A stretch of 64,000 nt of DNA, from positions 806,001 through 870,000 of the forward strand of contig BCJU01000002.1 of assembly GCA_001600355.1 (NCBI GenBank), given 5' to 3'. Both the position numbers and the translations under genes were made by a program. The notes beneath the pieces were generated by a model. The model worked only from the letters and a program-made list of their open reading frames with translations. It was not told the DNA's origin and did not search any database. Numbering within the stretch: the first letter of the stretch is position 1; each line of letters starts with the position of its first letter. Positions 1-9,766 of this stretch are shown piece after piece. This DNA comes from Meira nashicola. Its lineage: Eukaryota; Basidiomycota; Exobasidiomycetes; Exobasidiales; Brachybasidiaceae.

Positions 1-163
1 GTGAAATGTATTTTTCTTTTATGCGTGAAGGATGCGGCTCCCGCATGTGAAGCTTTTAGTGTATGCATTCAAATCCGGACTTTATCCGAGAGCACCGTTT
101 ACAATTTTAGAAGATTACAAAAGTTAGAAGAGAACCATCATACCAACACTGAAATTACTCAAA
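1..163. promoter_or_regulatory. 5' flank of BNA6
   Basis: This is the leader and promoter side of the BNA6 gene that starts at 164. I see no convincing TATA box. An open frame runs through it on the plus strand, but it starts with GTG and resembles nothing known. The first ATG near the gene, at 164, has a favourable AAA immediately upstream. Confidence 0.4.
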
Positions 164-1270
164 ATGTCAGCAAAAGGTACAAGTGAAAGACCTCAATACG
201 AACATCTTTTGCCACATAGTTGGACAACTCAAGTGACAGCATGGTTGGCCGAAGATACACCATCATTTGATTGGGGTGGCTTTGTAGTAGGAGATGGTAA
301 ACGAACAGCTCATTTAAATGCAAAAGCGTCAGGTATTCTTGCTGGGGTTCCATTCTTTGATGAAGTTTTTAAACAATTAGAATGTTCAGTTGAATGGCAT
401 TATACAGAAGGACAATTCATTAATGTGGAAAAAGAAGGTGGAGGAAAGGCAAAAGTAGTTGTAGCTACAGTGAAAGGATCTGTAAGAAAATTACTCTTAG
501 GAGAAAGAGTTGCTTTAAACACTTTGGCAAGATGTTCAGGTATCGCTACTGCTTCTGCTGCTTTCTTAGACAAGGCAAGAAAGGCTGGTTACAAAGGCAT
601 CGTTGCAGGTACGAGAAAGACAACACCGGGTAAGTAGGACAGGGTATGTCCTTGCAAATAAATGCTACTTACTGACACATTACACACACACACACACACA
701 CACACTCATATATAGGCTTCCGATTGGTGGAAAAGTATGGAATGTTAGTTGGAGGAGTTGACATGCACAGAAATGATCTTAGTAGTATGGTAATGTTGAA
801 GGATAATCACATTTGGGCAACTGGCTCAATCACAAACGCAATCGAAAAAGCAAGATCTGTTTGTGGCTTTTCTCAAAAGATTGATGTTGAAGTTCAATCA
901 GAAGAAGAGGCAAGAGAAGCCATCCTAGCAGGAGCAGATGTGATCATGCTGGACAACATGAATGGTGAAAAGCTGATCGAATGTGCAAGAAAATTAAAGC
1001 AAGAACTTCATGTATCTTCTACATCAGCAGGTAAGGATGCCAAAACATTCTTAATAGAAAGTAGTGGTGGTATTGATTTGGATAATGTTGGTGGTGGTGG
1101 TCATGTCGATAATTGTGAGTGCTTTGGCTGATTTTCCCCATTCGATGTGCAGCTGACCCTTCCCCTTCTTGTTCAACACCTTCACAGCGATCGATATCAT
1201 CAGCACTAGCTCTATACATCAATCTACAAAGCATGTTGACTTTTCTCTAAAGATCGATCCAACTTCATAG
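164..1270 (+). CDS. BNA6: Nicotinate-nucleotide pyrophosphorylase (quinolinate phosphoribosyltransferase), 3 exons
   Basis: The enzyme converts quinolinate and PRPP to nicotinate mononucleotide, CO2 and pyrophosphate in de novo NAD synthesis from tryptophan. I read the CDS as join(164..629,716..1114,1188..1270), giving 315 residues, close to the roughly 300 usual for the family. Exon 1 ends inside the motif AGTRKTTPG and exon 2 resumes [13 protein letters not shown]. This junction restores the substrate-binding block with donor GTAAGT and acceptor TATAG. The second intron (donor GTGAGT, acceptor CACAG, 73 nt) restores a C-terminus ending in [12 protein letters not shown]. Without that splice the frame stops at 1131, losing the last beta strand of the barrel. 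Other family marks are [13 protein letters not shown] and [10 protein letters not shown]. The gene converges on LSM5, with 99 bp between stop codons. Intron 1 holds a CA microsatellite just before its acceptor. Confidence 0.95.
682..705. repeat. (CA)12 microsatellite in BNA6 intron 1
   Basis: Twelve CA dinucleotides lie within the 86-nt intron 1 and end about 10 nt before the TATAG acceptor. They therefore occupy the place where a polypyrimidine tract would normally be. Confidence 0.95.
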
Positions 1271-1369
1271 ATAGCAAAGTAAGGATGAAATTTTGTATAT
1301 TACAGTAGTACAAGAATTGCCTTTTTCCAGTCTTGCGAATACATACGATCCAAGAAACATATATGTTGT

Positions 1370-1910
1370 TTATGCTTCTGGCCCTTCTCCACCTGGAATA
1401 AGCTGTAAAGTTGAGATGAGAAAGAGTGCAAAGATTAGCATTTCCGTGAAACTCTATCTTTGAACACGTTGAAATACACACCATACAAATGTTATTTCCG
1501 TTTAGAAGTGTCTGTGATAGTTTTGTCTTTTTACGTCCTTCAGATGTCGTCTCACTGTGGGGTTGAGAGAACAAAGGGTGAGATCGGATGATGATGTTAG
1601 TAAGGCTTTGAGTAGATGTATGCTTTTGAATTGAATTGTACTCACTATTCAGTCACATCTTCTAGTACCATATCTATCGCAAAAGAGTACAAAAGGCTGT
1701 ATTAGCATATTATAGATCATGTTATCAACCAAACACCAATTACTCACTAACAAAATCATCAAAACCTAGTAGCGTTCCTGTAAATTCTCGATTACTCTTC
1801 ATCACAACCCAAATGTTCGATCCAATACATCTATCAATCAATTCTAACGGTAAAATTTGCGATGCTGCTGCATTACCTGCAGTTGTTGGCTGTCCAGTTA
1901 TTTGTGACAT
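1370..1910 (-). CDS. LSM5: U6 snRNA-associated Sm-like protein LSm5, 4 exons
   Basis: LSm5 is one subunit of the heptameric LSm rings: LSm2-8 binds U6 snRNA and LSm1-7 promotes mRNA decapping. I assembled it as complement(join(1370..1402,1482..1554,1646..1673,1748..1910)), 98 residues. Exon 1 begins at ATG 1910 and contains [20 protein letters not shown] and [10 protein letters not shown] (Sm1 motif). Exon 2 is only 28 nt and encodes NMVLEDVTE. Exon 3 carries [14 protein letters not shown] (Sm2 motif). Exon 4 ends [10 protein letters not shown], matching the characteristic end of metazoan and fungal LSm5. The donors are GTGAGT, GTGAGT and GTGTGT, and all three phases fit. No single reading frame covers the gene, so an ORF search misses it. 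It converges on BNA6 and diverges from ERV41. Confidence 0.94.
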
Positions 1911-2420
1911 TGCGTGAAAAGTAGTTTGTTATCTAAGTTCACACTTCCGAAAAAAAGGAAAAGGGAAAGTGCCGATGGATGAAAGGAAGATCTTGACGAT
2001 TATGAACAACGCGACGAAGAACTTCTCAAAATTGGTCAAGGCGATTTGTCGATTATTTAAGCGCTTGCGTCGGCGCCGCCCTCATTAGCCTTTTTTTGCT
2101 TGTGTGTGCCTATATGCAAAGCCTCGACAGCGTGCAGGATATTCAACAGCTCTTGTGCTTTAATCCCAAAATGCGAAGAAGAAATCCATGCACGATCAGA
2201 GGCAGGCAACTTTTTTTGAAATTAAGGTAATCTCTTCCTTTTTCTCTTCCAATCACTCCTGAAAATCACTCCTATAGGTTTCAATGACTTTGTAGCTAAT
2301 ACGTTTGTCATTTCATCTCAACGGAAGTAAGGACCTACATCATACCTTTTCTCACTCAACACGCATTTGTTCGACGACTTTCGAGCATTGCGGGGTAAGA
2401 AGGACGACACTTCATTCAAG
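1911..2420. promoter_or_regulatory. Divergent promoter region, LSM5 / ERV41
   Basis: This 510-bp spacer lies between the LSM5 start (minus) and the ERV41 start (plus). It includes a GC-rich patch near 2066-2085 in otherwise AT-rich DNA. There is a possible leader intron for ERV41, with donor AAG/GTAATC near 2226 and acceptor CCTATAG near 2278. No coding sequence is supported. Confidence 0.4.
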
Positions 2421-3668
2421 ATGGATGGAATAGCGGAGAAACCACTTTTAGATCAATTGGATAAATTACCAAAGATACGACAATTTGATGCATTTCCAAA
2501 AACACAAGCAAGTTATACACAAAGATCAGCAAAAGGAGGAATAGTGACAATCTTTGTAGCTTTAGGATTATTAATTTTAGCATGGAACGAAGCAAGAGAT
2601 TACCTTTATGGAGCAAAGAGGTATGAATTTGAAGTGAATAATCATATTGGAAAAGATATGCAAATCAATTTGGATATGACTGTTGCAATGCAATGTCATT
2701 ATTTAACTGTTGACGTTCGTGATGGCGTTGGAGATAGATTGCATTTATCCGATATTGATTTACAAAAAGATGGTACTACGTTTGAAATTGGTCGTGCAGG
2801 TAGATTAGATTCACTTCCTGATCGTAGAAAGAATACACATGTAGGCAAAACAATCTCTGCTTCAAAAAAGAAACAGAAAGCAAGTTGGGGTAGAGATGCA
2901 AGACCTGAACAACAAAAACAATTCAAAAAGACTGCACATGTTGTAGAAGATGGACCGGCATGCAGAATTTACGGATCTATAGGAGCAAAACGTGTTACGG
3001 GGAATTTGCATGTTACCACTTTAGGTCATGGATACTTTAGTTGGGAACATACAGATCATAAATTGATGAATCTTTCTCACGTGATTCATGAGCTAAGCTT
3101 TGGACCATATTTCCCTCATATTGCTCAACCTTTGGATTCAAGTATGGAAACTTCAAACGAACATTTTGCCGTTTTTGAATATTTCGTTTCAGTTATTCCA
3201 ACTCGTTTTTTGGATAAATGGGGACGTAAATTAGAAACGAATCAATATAGCGTTAATGATTATTCTCGTGTTGTTACGCATGGTCAAGGAGTTCCAGGTA
3301 TTTTTATCAAATATGACATTGAACCTTTAACGATGACAATTCATGAAAGAACTACAACATTGATTTATTTCCTTGTTCGTTTAGCGGGTATTTTAGGTGG
3401 AGTTTGGGTTTGTGCTGGTTTCGGTTATCGAATCGGAGATAGGATGATCAAATTGGTAGGTAAGATACGCGAAGAAGGTGATCCATCTTATGAAGATTAC
3501 GCAAAGAGTTATAGTACCGGCTATGCAACTTCTAGACCAGGTGCAAACTTTGCTCAACGTTCTACAGGCATAAGTGGTGGTGGATGGTTAGGTAATGTTG
3601 GCACGCATAGACATACGGAATCAGTGCAGCAGCGTATTTTCTCTGAAGAAGGTCGAGCGCCTTGGTAG
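2421..3668 (+). CDS. ERV41: Erv41/ERGIC2-type ER-Golgi cargo receptor subunit
   Basis: Erv41 pairs with Erv46 in COPII and COPI vesicles and retrieves ER residents and other cargo. I start at ATG 2421 (MDGIAEKPLLDQ), giving 415 residues; the open frame extends upstream only from a TTG. The order is family-typical: DAFPKTQASYTQRSAKGG, then a first membrane segment at about residues 39-55, and a large lumenal domain with VAMQCHYL, CRIYGSIGAKRVTGN, SHVIHELSFGPYFP and TNQYSVNDYSRV. GIFIKYDIEPL and a second membrane segment at about 312-336 follow. The cytosolic tail is longer than in yeast Erv41 and shows no obvious dilysine signal. It resembles Erv41 more than Erv46 because it keeps the FDAFPK start and short lumenal domain. 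The gene is intronless in its coding part and converges on SLA2. Confidence 0.92.
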   Translation: MDGIAEKPLLDQLDKLPKIRQFDAFPKTQASYTQRSAKGGIVTIFVALGLLILAWNEARDYLYGAKRYEFEVNNHIGKDMQINLDMTVAMQCHYLTVDVRDGVGDRLHLSDIDLQKDGTTFEIGRAGRLDSLPDRRKNTHVGKTISASKKKQKASWGRDARPEQQKQFKKTAHVVEDGPACRIYGSIGAKRVTGNLHVTTLGHGYFSWEHTDHKLMNLSHVIHELSFGPYFPHIAQPLDSSMETSNEHFAVFEYFVSVIPTRFLDKWGRKLETNQYSVNDYSRVVTHGQGVPGIFIKYDIEPLTMTIHERTTTLIYFLVRLAGILGGVWVCAGFGYRIGDRMIKLVGKIREEGDPSYEDYAKSYSTGYATSRPGANFAQRSTGISGGGWLGNVGTHRHTESVQQRIFSEEGRAPW

Positions 3669-3803
3669 ATAGTATCTAAAATATAAATTTTTACTTCAAA
3701 CACAAAAATTTCTCATTGTACTCATAAATCTCAATCCGATGGTATTGTCATGTGAAGCAACAGGGAAAAAAGTGTGAATTATTAGAAAAACACGAACAGA
3801 CAC

Positions 3804-3804
<1 letters not shown>

Positions 3805-3833
<29 letters not shown>
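3805..3833. repeat. (AC)n microsatellite between ERV41 and SLA2
   Basis: An uninterrupted AC/CA run of about 29 bp lies in the short convergent spacer (3669-3907) downstream of both stop codons. Confidence 0.95.
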
Positions 3834-3837
<4 letters not shown>

Positions 3838-3907
3838 TAAAATTCCATAAAATAATTAAATCAAATGAGCAGACACAGTAAAAAATTGCACATACTTTAA
3901 AACATTT

Positions 3908-6900
3908 TTATTCGTCTTCCGTTGCATGATAACCGGCACGACGCATTGCACCCAAAGTTTGACGTGCTTGAGAAAGTTCTTTTTCCAATGTAAGAATTTG
4001 AACTTGTTGTTCCATCTCTTTGGTTTTGAATTCATGAACGTGCATTTGAGAATAATCAATATCTTCTTGATCACGTTGAAATTGTTTTTCAGTGATTGCT
4101 TTAACAAGTTTAACGAGTGATTTGCAGGCATCAGTTACTGCTTTTGCTGCTAATTCAAGCCTATCTTGTGTCTTTGACATAAATTCACTCTTTACTCTAC
4201 TTGCAGCGATCAATTGAGCAGTTGATGCAGAAACTTCGTTTGAAGCAACAATTAATTGTTCCAAATTATGTGTTCCCATAATCACACCATCTGCAGCTTC
4301 AATAAGAATAGTTGTACTAAATGCAACTGCACGAGCAGCACTAATTAATCCTTCTGTCCAACGATTATTCTTTTTGTAAAATTGTTGCGTAGTTGATGAT
4401 CCTCTTCCTTTAGCTACAATTTCTTGTTGTGCTTCAGTTGCAGCTTTTATTAAACCTCCAATCGCTCGAGTAATGATCAAAGCAGCTTCCAAAATTGAAT
4501 CGTGAACTTGCAAATTTACAGCACTATATTTTGAAGTATCTTTTGGACGTGACATTAATGCTTGTAATTTCTTCACTGCATTCTCGATAGCCAAAGCTGC
4601 ACTACTCATCTCTCTTTCAACAATATCACCAATATCACCATTTGCATGTGCCAAAACATTCTTGCTTGATTTTAATAATGTTTCAATAATATCACCAATA
4701 TTGCGTAATGCTTGTGAGGCTTCCATATTTTGACGAGCGACAACATCTCTTCGTTGACCGGGAGCAACGGATGCAAGACGGAAAGATTGCAAAGAACTGA
4801 AAAGACGGATCAAAGCATCGCCTGACGAACGTCCGGTGGAAATAATTTTATCTACTGCATCATCATTTTCGGCTAATCTTGTAACACCCTTTGTGCTTAG
4901 TAAAACATCCACAATCGCTTGAGATGCCACATTTGCCTTTTTGATCACTTCAACATGCTCTCCACCAGCCTCTTGTGTAAGGAAAAGGCTAAAGGTAGTT
5001 GCAAAGTCACTGATAGAGTTTGTACTCTTTTCCACCATTGTCAGGACGTATTCTGGTGTAGCATTTGCATTTCCTTGAGCGGAAGGAGCTTCAAGTTCAT
5101 ACAAAGCATCATCAATGGCTTCAACACAAGATTGCAAGATAGAATCAATGATAGCGTTAAGCTTCTTGCTGTTGTCCAAGATTAGAGTGTCAATTTGTGC
5201 ATTCAAGGCATCGTCAACTTCACCCTTGTTCAAGTGCATATCAGTCATTTGTTTAATAGTCGAATCCATTCCTTCTTGCATGATCGCAATTTCGGCATCC
5301 TTCTCTTCACGAAGGTGAGCCAATTCAGCATTCTTTGCATCCAATTGCCTTGCCAAATCATCAGCACCATTTCGTTTGCCGCGCAATTCTTCTTCCAATT
5401 CAGCAATTTGACGATTGAGAGTAGCAAGCATACCTGAAACTTCTGAACTCTTTGATCTAGTTGCATCTTCTGCTCTTTCGTTTGCAAACATCAAATCACG
5501 CTTCAATCTGTCCAATTCTTCCTTTTGACTTGCCTTAATTCTGTCCAAATCGAATCGAGCTCGATCTCTTTCGCGAATCATATCTGCCAATTCAAGATTC
5601 TTTGCTTTCACATCGCGCTCCATACGTTCCATCTTATCGATTGCCTCTTGTGCGCTTCCAGCTTTAAGTTGCATTTGTTTATACTTTTGTAACATATCCA
5701 AATGCTCGGTACGAAGTTGACTGTACAGTTTAGCCAAAGCTTCGTATTTGTTTCGCCAGAGGGTTACTTGGTCTTGCAATTGCTTGATCAAATCATCCTT
5801 ACTTGCCAATTGAGCGTTCACATTTTGGCCAATAGTAGCAAGTTCATTCTCCAATGCTTTCACACGATTGTCATATTGCTGTAGGAGTAATTGATCACGC
5901 TCGTACTGTCCTCGCATAGCCAACATTTCTTGTTCCAATTGTGCTGTCCTTCCTCCGATGGCCTGATTCATCTGTTCACGCAATAGAGCTTCACGTTCTG
6001 CTCTTTCTCTTTCGGCTTGCAAACGCTGCTGTTCTTCCAAATCTCTTTGCTGTTGAGCTGCTAAATCGGCTTGTCTACGTTTCTCTGCATCTTCACTATC
6101 ACGCAAAGCTTTCTGTCGATCTTCGTATTCTTTCAACATCCTTGCTTGTTCATCAATCTCTGCTTGAGAAGGTCCTGATGGAGGTGGAGTAGCTGCCTTG
6201 CGTGGAGGAAGCTCAGGTCCATCGGGTGAGTCGAATAGATTTGGCGGATCGTGATTGAGTTTGGGAACATTAATGAGGTTGGTAAGGTATTTGAGGTTAG
6301 CACATTCGTAGTAAAATCTGCGTAGGCCGTAATGCTGTGTATTATAGCGACCTCTCAACGGTTCCAATGCATCCATGGCATCTGTCCTTCTATGCATTGC
6401 TCGTAACATAGATGTCAAGAATTTGTAAATACCATAGCTCTCCTTGACGAGAGGTACAAGGGAGGAAATACGACATTCGTTATTTGCTGAGCCGCGAAAG
6501 TGGGCAAAGACTAATTTTTGAAATTGATCAATTTGATCTTGCAAATTCATCAAATCCATGATAGTCTCATAACCTTCATCTGGATTATCGATATTTTTGA
6601 GTGAGATATATTCTTCATATTCGAATAATCCGTTGAATTCTTTGTGATGACGATGAAAGCGAAGTTTTGACAAGATAAAGTTGACGTAAGCTCTAATTAT
6701 TGGTGCATATCCACGCATGCTGTCCGAACCGACTGTTCTAGCACATGTTTCAAACCATCCCGATTGACCTTGAGCATCACGTAAAACGATCGGATGTCCT
6801 TCTTGTAAAACTTTATGAGCTAAAATTAAAGCTTTAAATGTTTGAACTTCATCGTTCAAAATTGGTTGAACACGTAAACCATTCCAAAATGAAGTTGAAG

Positions 6901-7162
6901 AATGATAATCCCATGTATAAACGATACATTTACGTACGTGTTTTTGTTTTGGAGAAGTTTCATCTGGATTTGTTGCTTTTTTAATATTAAGTGAAAGTTC
7001 ACTTTCTGCTTTTTCTCTATCTACTGGTCGGGTAGGCAAATGCATATCACCACCACCACCATCGCCGCCACCAAAGCGAGGCCTAGAGAAAAGAAAGGAA
7101 GGAATTGTGTCAGATCATTTTTTTTATCGTTATCGTTATCGTTTCTCTCTCTCCACTTACAT
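3908..7162 (-). CDS. SLA2: Sla2/End4 (HIP1R family) endocytic adaptor, start codon split by an intron
   Basis: Sla2 links clathrin coats and PtdIns(4,5)P2 membranes to actin during endocytosis. The main exon encodes an ANTH domain (KHVRKCIVYTWDYHSS, about residues 25-300), a proline-rich linker, a long coiled coil (about 310-720) and a C-terminal talin-HAT/I-LWEQ actin-binding domain. The protein ends RAGYHATEDE. I read complement(join(3908..7082,7161..7162)), 1058 residues. The AT of the initiator lies at 7162-7161, followed by donor GTAAGT. A 78-nt intron ends TTTTCTCTAG, and exon 2 begins with the G that completes ATG. This adds MPRFGGGDGGGGD before the next in-frame ATG at 7045. Starting at 7045 instead would still give a complete ANTH domain, so the family call does not depend on the splice. 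Confidence 0.93.
7083..7160 (-). other. Predicted intron inside the SLA2 start codon
   Basis: On the minus strand the sequence reads AAAAACAAAAAT, then GTAAGTGG, an ATCGTT-type repeat, a branch-like TCTGAC, a pyrimidine run and CTCTAG, then GCCTCGC. Joining the flanks gives an ATG in frame with the ANTH exon. If the intron is retained, the same ATG is followed at once by TAA. The site is predicted only from motifs and frame. Confidence 0.7.
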
Positions 7163-7435
7163 TTTTGTTTTTCTAGTTCAATCGGTCAACCCTTCCTTTG
7201 CCAGTGAGAAGAGTAGGGATCAGATTGAGATTGAGTGTACTGTCAACGATTTCAAGAGATGACAATATCTGCTTGTCAAAAACTCAATTGCTTTTAGGAT
7301 TGTGATTAGGTTGGAAGTTCGAAGCAGGAACCCGAGAATATATGTATACGCCGCCTGTGCTAAGATGCCTTTGTTGTACACACAAACACACTCACACCAC
7401 GGCAGCCAATCGTCCGTGCATTTGATGTGTGTGAT

Positions 7436-7449
7436 GCGCAGCGCTGCGC
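7436..7449. promoter_or_regulatory. Perfect 14-bp GC palindrome (GCGCAGCGCTGCGC)
   Basis: The sequence is its own reverse complement and lies 274 bp upstream of the SLA2 initiator. The same 10-bp core, GCAGCGCTGC, occurs at 52384 and 63344, in each case 250-320 bp upstream of a minus-strand gene. A regulatory role is inferred from position and recurrence only. Confidence 0.4.
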
Positions 7450-7494
7450 GTGGTGGCAGTGTGTTCTAATTGTGCTTGCTGTGCTCGATTTCAT

Positions 7495-7514
7495 GAGAGA
7501 GAGAGAGAGAGAGA
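7495..7514. repeat. (GA)10 microsatellite
   Basis: Ten GA dinucleotides lie in the spacer upstream of SLA2. Confidence 0.95.
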
Positions 7515-7690
7515 TAGGGTGCAACCGACTCGATGGATTTTTTTTTGTGCGATCGGCTGATCCTTTCCCTCATATTTTGGCTTAGAGGACGCTCTGTGTA
7601 TGACCAAAAAAAAGAAGGCAGTGCTATATTTGCAAATACATACACTTAGGTGGTGATCTTCTAGAATATATGCATTTTTAATGATACAAG

Positions 7691-7691
<1 letters not shown>

Positions 7692-7753
<62 letters not shown>
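7692..7753. repeat. (TG)31 microsatellite
   Basis: A 62-bp uninterrupted TG run, the longest microsatellite in the window, ends about 95 bp downstream of the 7848 gene's stop codon (minus strand). Alternating purine-pyrimidine DNA of this length can adopt Z-DNA, which is known for the repeat class but not shown here. Confidence 0.97.
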
Positions 7754-7754
<1 letters not shown>

Positions 7755-7847
7755 TGATATTGTACAATGATGCTATCTGGTGTACGGACTATGATGGATT
7801 CTTTGTCTGTATCATTCCCCTAGAGCCCCTCATAAGATCTCCTCTCT

Positions 7848-8450
7848 TCATGAAGCCTTGAATTTTATCGTTTGACGCCATTTTCTATATCTTTCAGCCT
7901 CACTTTCTTTTCCCATCAAACCTGCTGCTAATTCGGCACCCCAAAGTGCTTTCCTATATTCTTCTTCTTCTCCTAGACAACTTTCCCTTTCATTCTTGCC
8001 TTCTTTTGTACGTTTGTTCACTTTTGGATATAATGATTTTCTCACAATATCAAATTCAAATAAACCTTCGATCGGTTGATTGTTTAGAATACGACAAAAT
8101 CCCAACATTACCCTTTGTTGATTTGATTCCATCATAGTTTGAGTCGAATCGGGTAATGCTAAAAATGTACATAAAGCTTGAATTGCATCTTTTAATGCTA
8201 CCTTTTGTTCTGATTTAAGATAAAAAGGTGATGTTTTTTGATCATTTGCAGCATTCCTCAACCCATTCAATCGATCCTTTACTTCTTTTTGATCATTATC
8301 ATCATCATCTGATTGCATTAAATAATGAATAGCTAATGCTGGAAATCGTTCATCTGCAAGAGTGATTCGAAGGAATGATTTGATTATACTAGGTTCAAAA
8401 AAGGCAGAAGAGAGAATGTTTGGATTATTTGTTTGATCATCGTCTGTCAT
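7848..8450 (-). CDS. Hypothetical protein, 200 residues
   Basis: I do not recognise this protein. The start is taken at ATG 8450 (MTDDDQTNN); the frame runs 10 codons further only from a TTG. It looks soluble and mostly helical, with no signal peptide or membrane segment. A leucine-rich middle part (ALKDAIQALCTFLALPD) is followed by a conserved-looking block (MLGFCRILNNQPIEGLFEFD). The C-terminus is highly charged (EEEEYRKALWGAEL, RYRKWRQTIKFK). Codon use and composition match its neighbours, and the frame is intact over 603 nt, which favours a real gene. Its promoter side faces the SDR gene in a divergent pair. Confidence 0.7.
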   Translation of the reverse strand: MTDDDQTNNPNILSSAFFEPSIIKSFLRITLADERFPALAIHYLMQSDDDDNDQKEVKDRLNGLRNAANDQKTSPFYLKSEQKVALKDAIQALCTFLALPDSTQTMMESNQQRVMLGFCRILNNQPIEGLFEFDIVRKSLYPKVNKRTKEGKNERESCLGEEEEYRKALWGAELAAGLMGKESEAERYRKWRQTIKFKAS

Positions 8451-8850
8451 TTTTCTCTTCCCGGAAGATGAAAGTATCAAAAAAGCGAATTAGGTGCGGG
8501 AGTGTTACAGTTTCATTCTTTTTCTCCCCCACTTTGATGTTCTGCTGCCTCCACGGGGTTTCTCCCAAATATAAGCGCGGAAAATTGTTTTTGTTTTTTT
8601 TTGCGATCGAAGGTGCGCATTTTCTTAGGGCACTTTAACGTTCTTTATGGAAATGGCGGGAAAACAATGCAATTCTATGTATGTTCCCAAAAACAAAAAC
8701 GACAACCGATCGCTGACCGACAGTTCACTACATACATATACTGGTATTTGATAAAAGGTGCATATGCCAAGGAAATAAAGAATATGTAGCCTTATCTCAA
8801 TGCAATGATTTCTTTTCTACAATACCATCACCATTTAGAATTCCTTAAAA
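8451..8850. promoter_or_regulatory. Divergent spacer between hypothetical gene and SDR gene
   Basis: This 400-bp AT-rich spacer contains several poly-T tracts and no supported coding exon. The SDR start at 8851 is preceded by an A-rich leader (CCTTAAAA). Confidence 0.4.
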
Positions 8851-9678
8851 ATGTCTATGACATATAACGAAAATGAAGCTAAACCGGTTGCGAAACCATT
8901 TCCAGATATTCCCGATTCAGTTTTTGAACAATTTTCAATGAAAGGAAAAGTTGCCATCGTGACTGGAGCAGGATCAGGTTTAGGACTTTCAGCAGTTGAA
9001 TCAATAGCCGAAGCAGGTGGAAATATTGCATTATGGTATAATTCAAACGAAGAAACAATTAATATTGCAAAAAAGATTTCAGAAAAATATAATGTTAAAA
9101 CAAAGGCATATAAAGTCAAAGTTGAAAATCAAGAAGAAGTTAACGTAGGTGTTGAAGAAGTTTTGAGGGATTTCGATGGAAGAGTAGACGTTATGATCGC
9201 AAATGCAGGTGCAGCAAAATCACAAGGAATTTTAGAACAATCAATGGAAGATTGGAAAAGACAAGTTGATATTAATTATTATGGTGTCGTATTTTGTGCA
9301 AAAGCCGCAGGTTTACAATTCAAAAAACAAGGTTTTGGTAATTTAATCATAACTTCTTCCATTTCAGCTCATATCGTAAACGTTCCAATCGATCAACCTT
9401 GTTATAATTCAACAAAAGCTGCAGTTACAATGTTGGGTAAATGTTTAGCTCGTGAATGGAGAGAATTCGCAAGGGTGAATATTATTAGTCCAGGTTACTT
9501 TAAAACAAATCTTGGTGCTTCTGATAAGGCTCAATCTGAGGCATATCGTATGAGCGTAATGGGAAGACAAGGTCATGTAAAAGAAATCAAAGGATTGTTT
9601 CTCTATCTTTCTTCAAACGCTTCAACATATGTTACAGGCTCTGACTTTATCATCGATGGTGGATACACTTTACCATAA
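8851..9678 (+). CDS. Short-chain dehydrogenase/reductase, sorbose reductase / mannitol dehydrogenase-like
   Basis: This is a classical SDR of 275 residues, the normal length. The Rossmann glycine motif TGAGSGLG is at residues 39-45, NAG follows in IANAGAAKSQG, a serine-rich ITSSIS block carries the catalytic serine, and the catalytic YNSTK is at residues 185-189. The protein ends with SDFIIDGGYTLP. The N-terminal extension (PFPDIPDSVFEQFSMKGKVA) is typical of fungal NADP-dependent sorbose reductase / mannitol 2-dehydrogenase homologues (the SOU family), so a sugar-polyol substrate is likely but inferred. The ATG at 8851 is the first in frame. The gene converges on RSE1, with 88 bp between stop codons. 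Confidence 0.88.
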   Translation: MSMTYNENEAKPVAKPFPDIPDSVFEQFSMKGKVAIVTGAGSGLGLSAVESIAEAGGNIALWYNSNEETINIAKKISEKYNVKTKAYKVKVENQEEVNVGVEEVLRDFDGRVDVMIANAGAAKSQGILEQSMEDWKRQVDINYYGVVFCAKAAGLQFKKQGFGNLIITSSISAHIVNVPIDQPCYNSTKAAVTMLGKCLAREWREFARVNIISPGYFKTNLGASDKAQSEAYRMSVMGRQGHVKEIKGLFLYLSSNASTYVTGSDFIIDGGYTLP

Positions 9679-9766
9679 ACACAAATTGTATATATGACAA
9701 CAAAAACAAATACAATCTTTATTAAATTTTTATTACACTAAAAGTACAACAAACACCATTCCACTT

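Larger units (their letters stand above)
7163..7847. promoter_or_regulatory. SLA2 promoter and repeat-rich spacer
   Basis: This 685-bp spacer sits between the SLA2 start and the 3' end of the next minus-strand gene. It contains the 14-bp palindrome at 7436, a GA run, and a long GT run downstream of the 7848 gene. No coding sequence is supported on either strand. Confidence 0.5.

Noticed and set aside
1..186. 61-codon plus-strand frame at the window start
   Set aside because: It starts with GTG, overlaps the BNA6 start in another frame and shows no family resemblance.
1224..1574. 116-codon minus-strand frame overlapping the BNA6 3' end
   Set aside because: It opens at a non-ATG codon and reads LSM5 exon 3 through introns. 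The spliced LSM5 model explains the conserved part.
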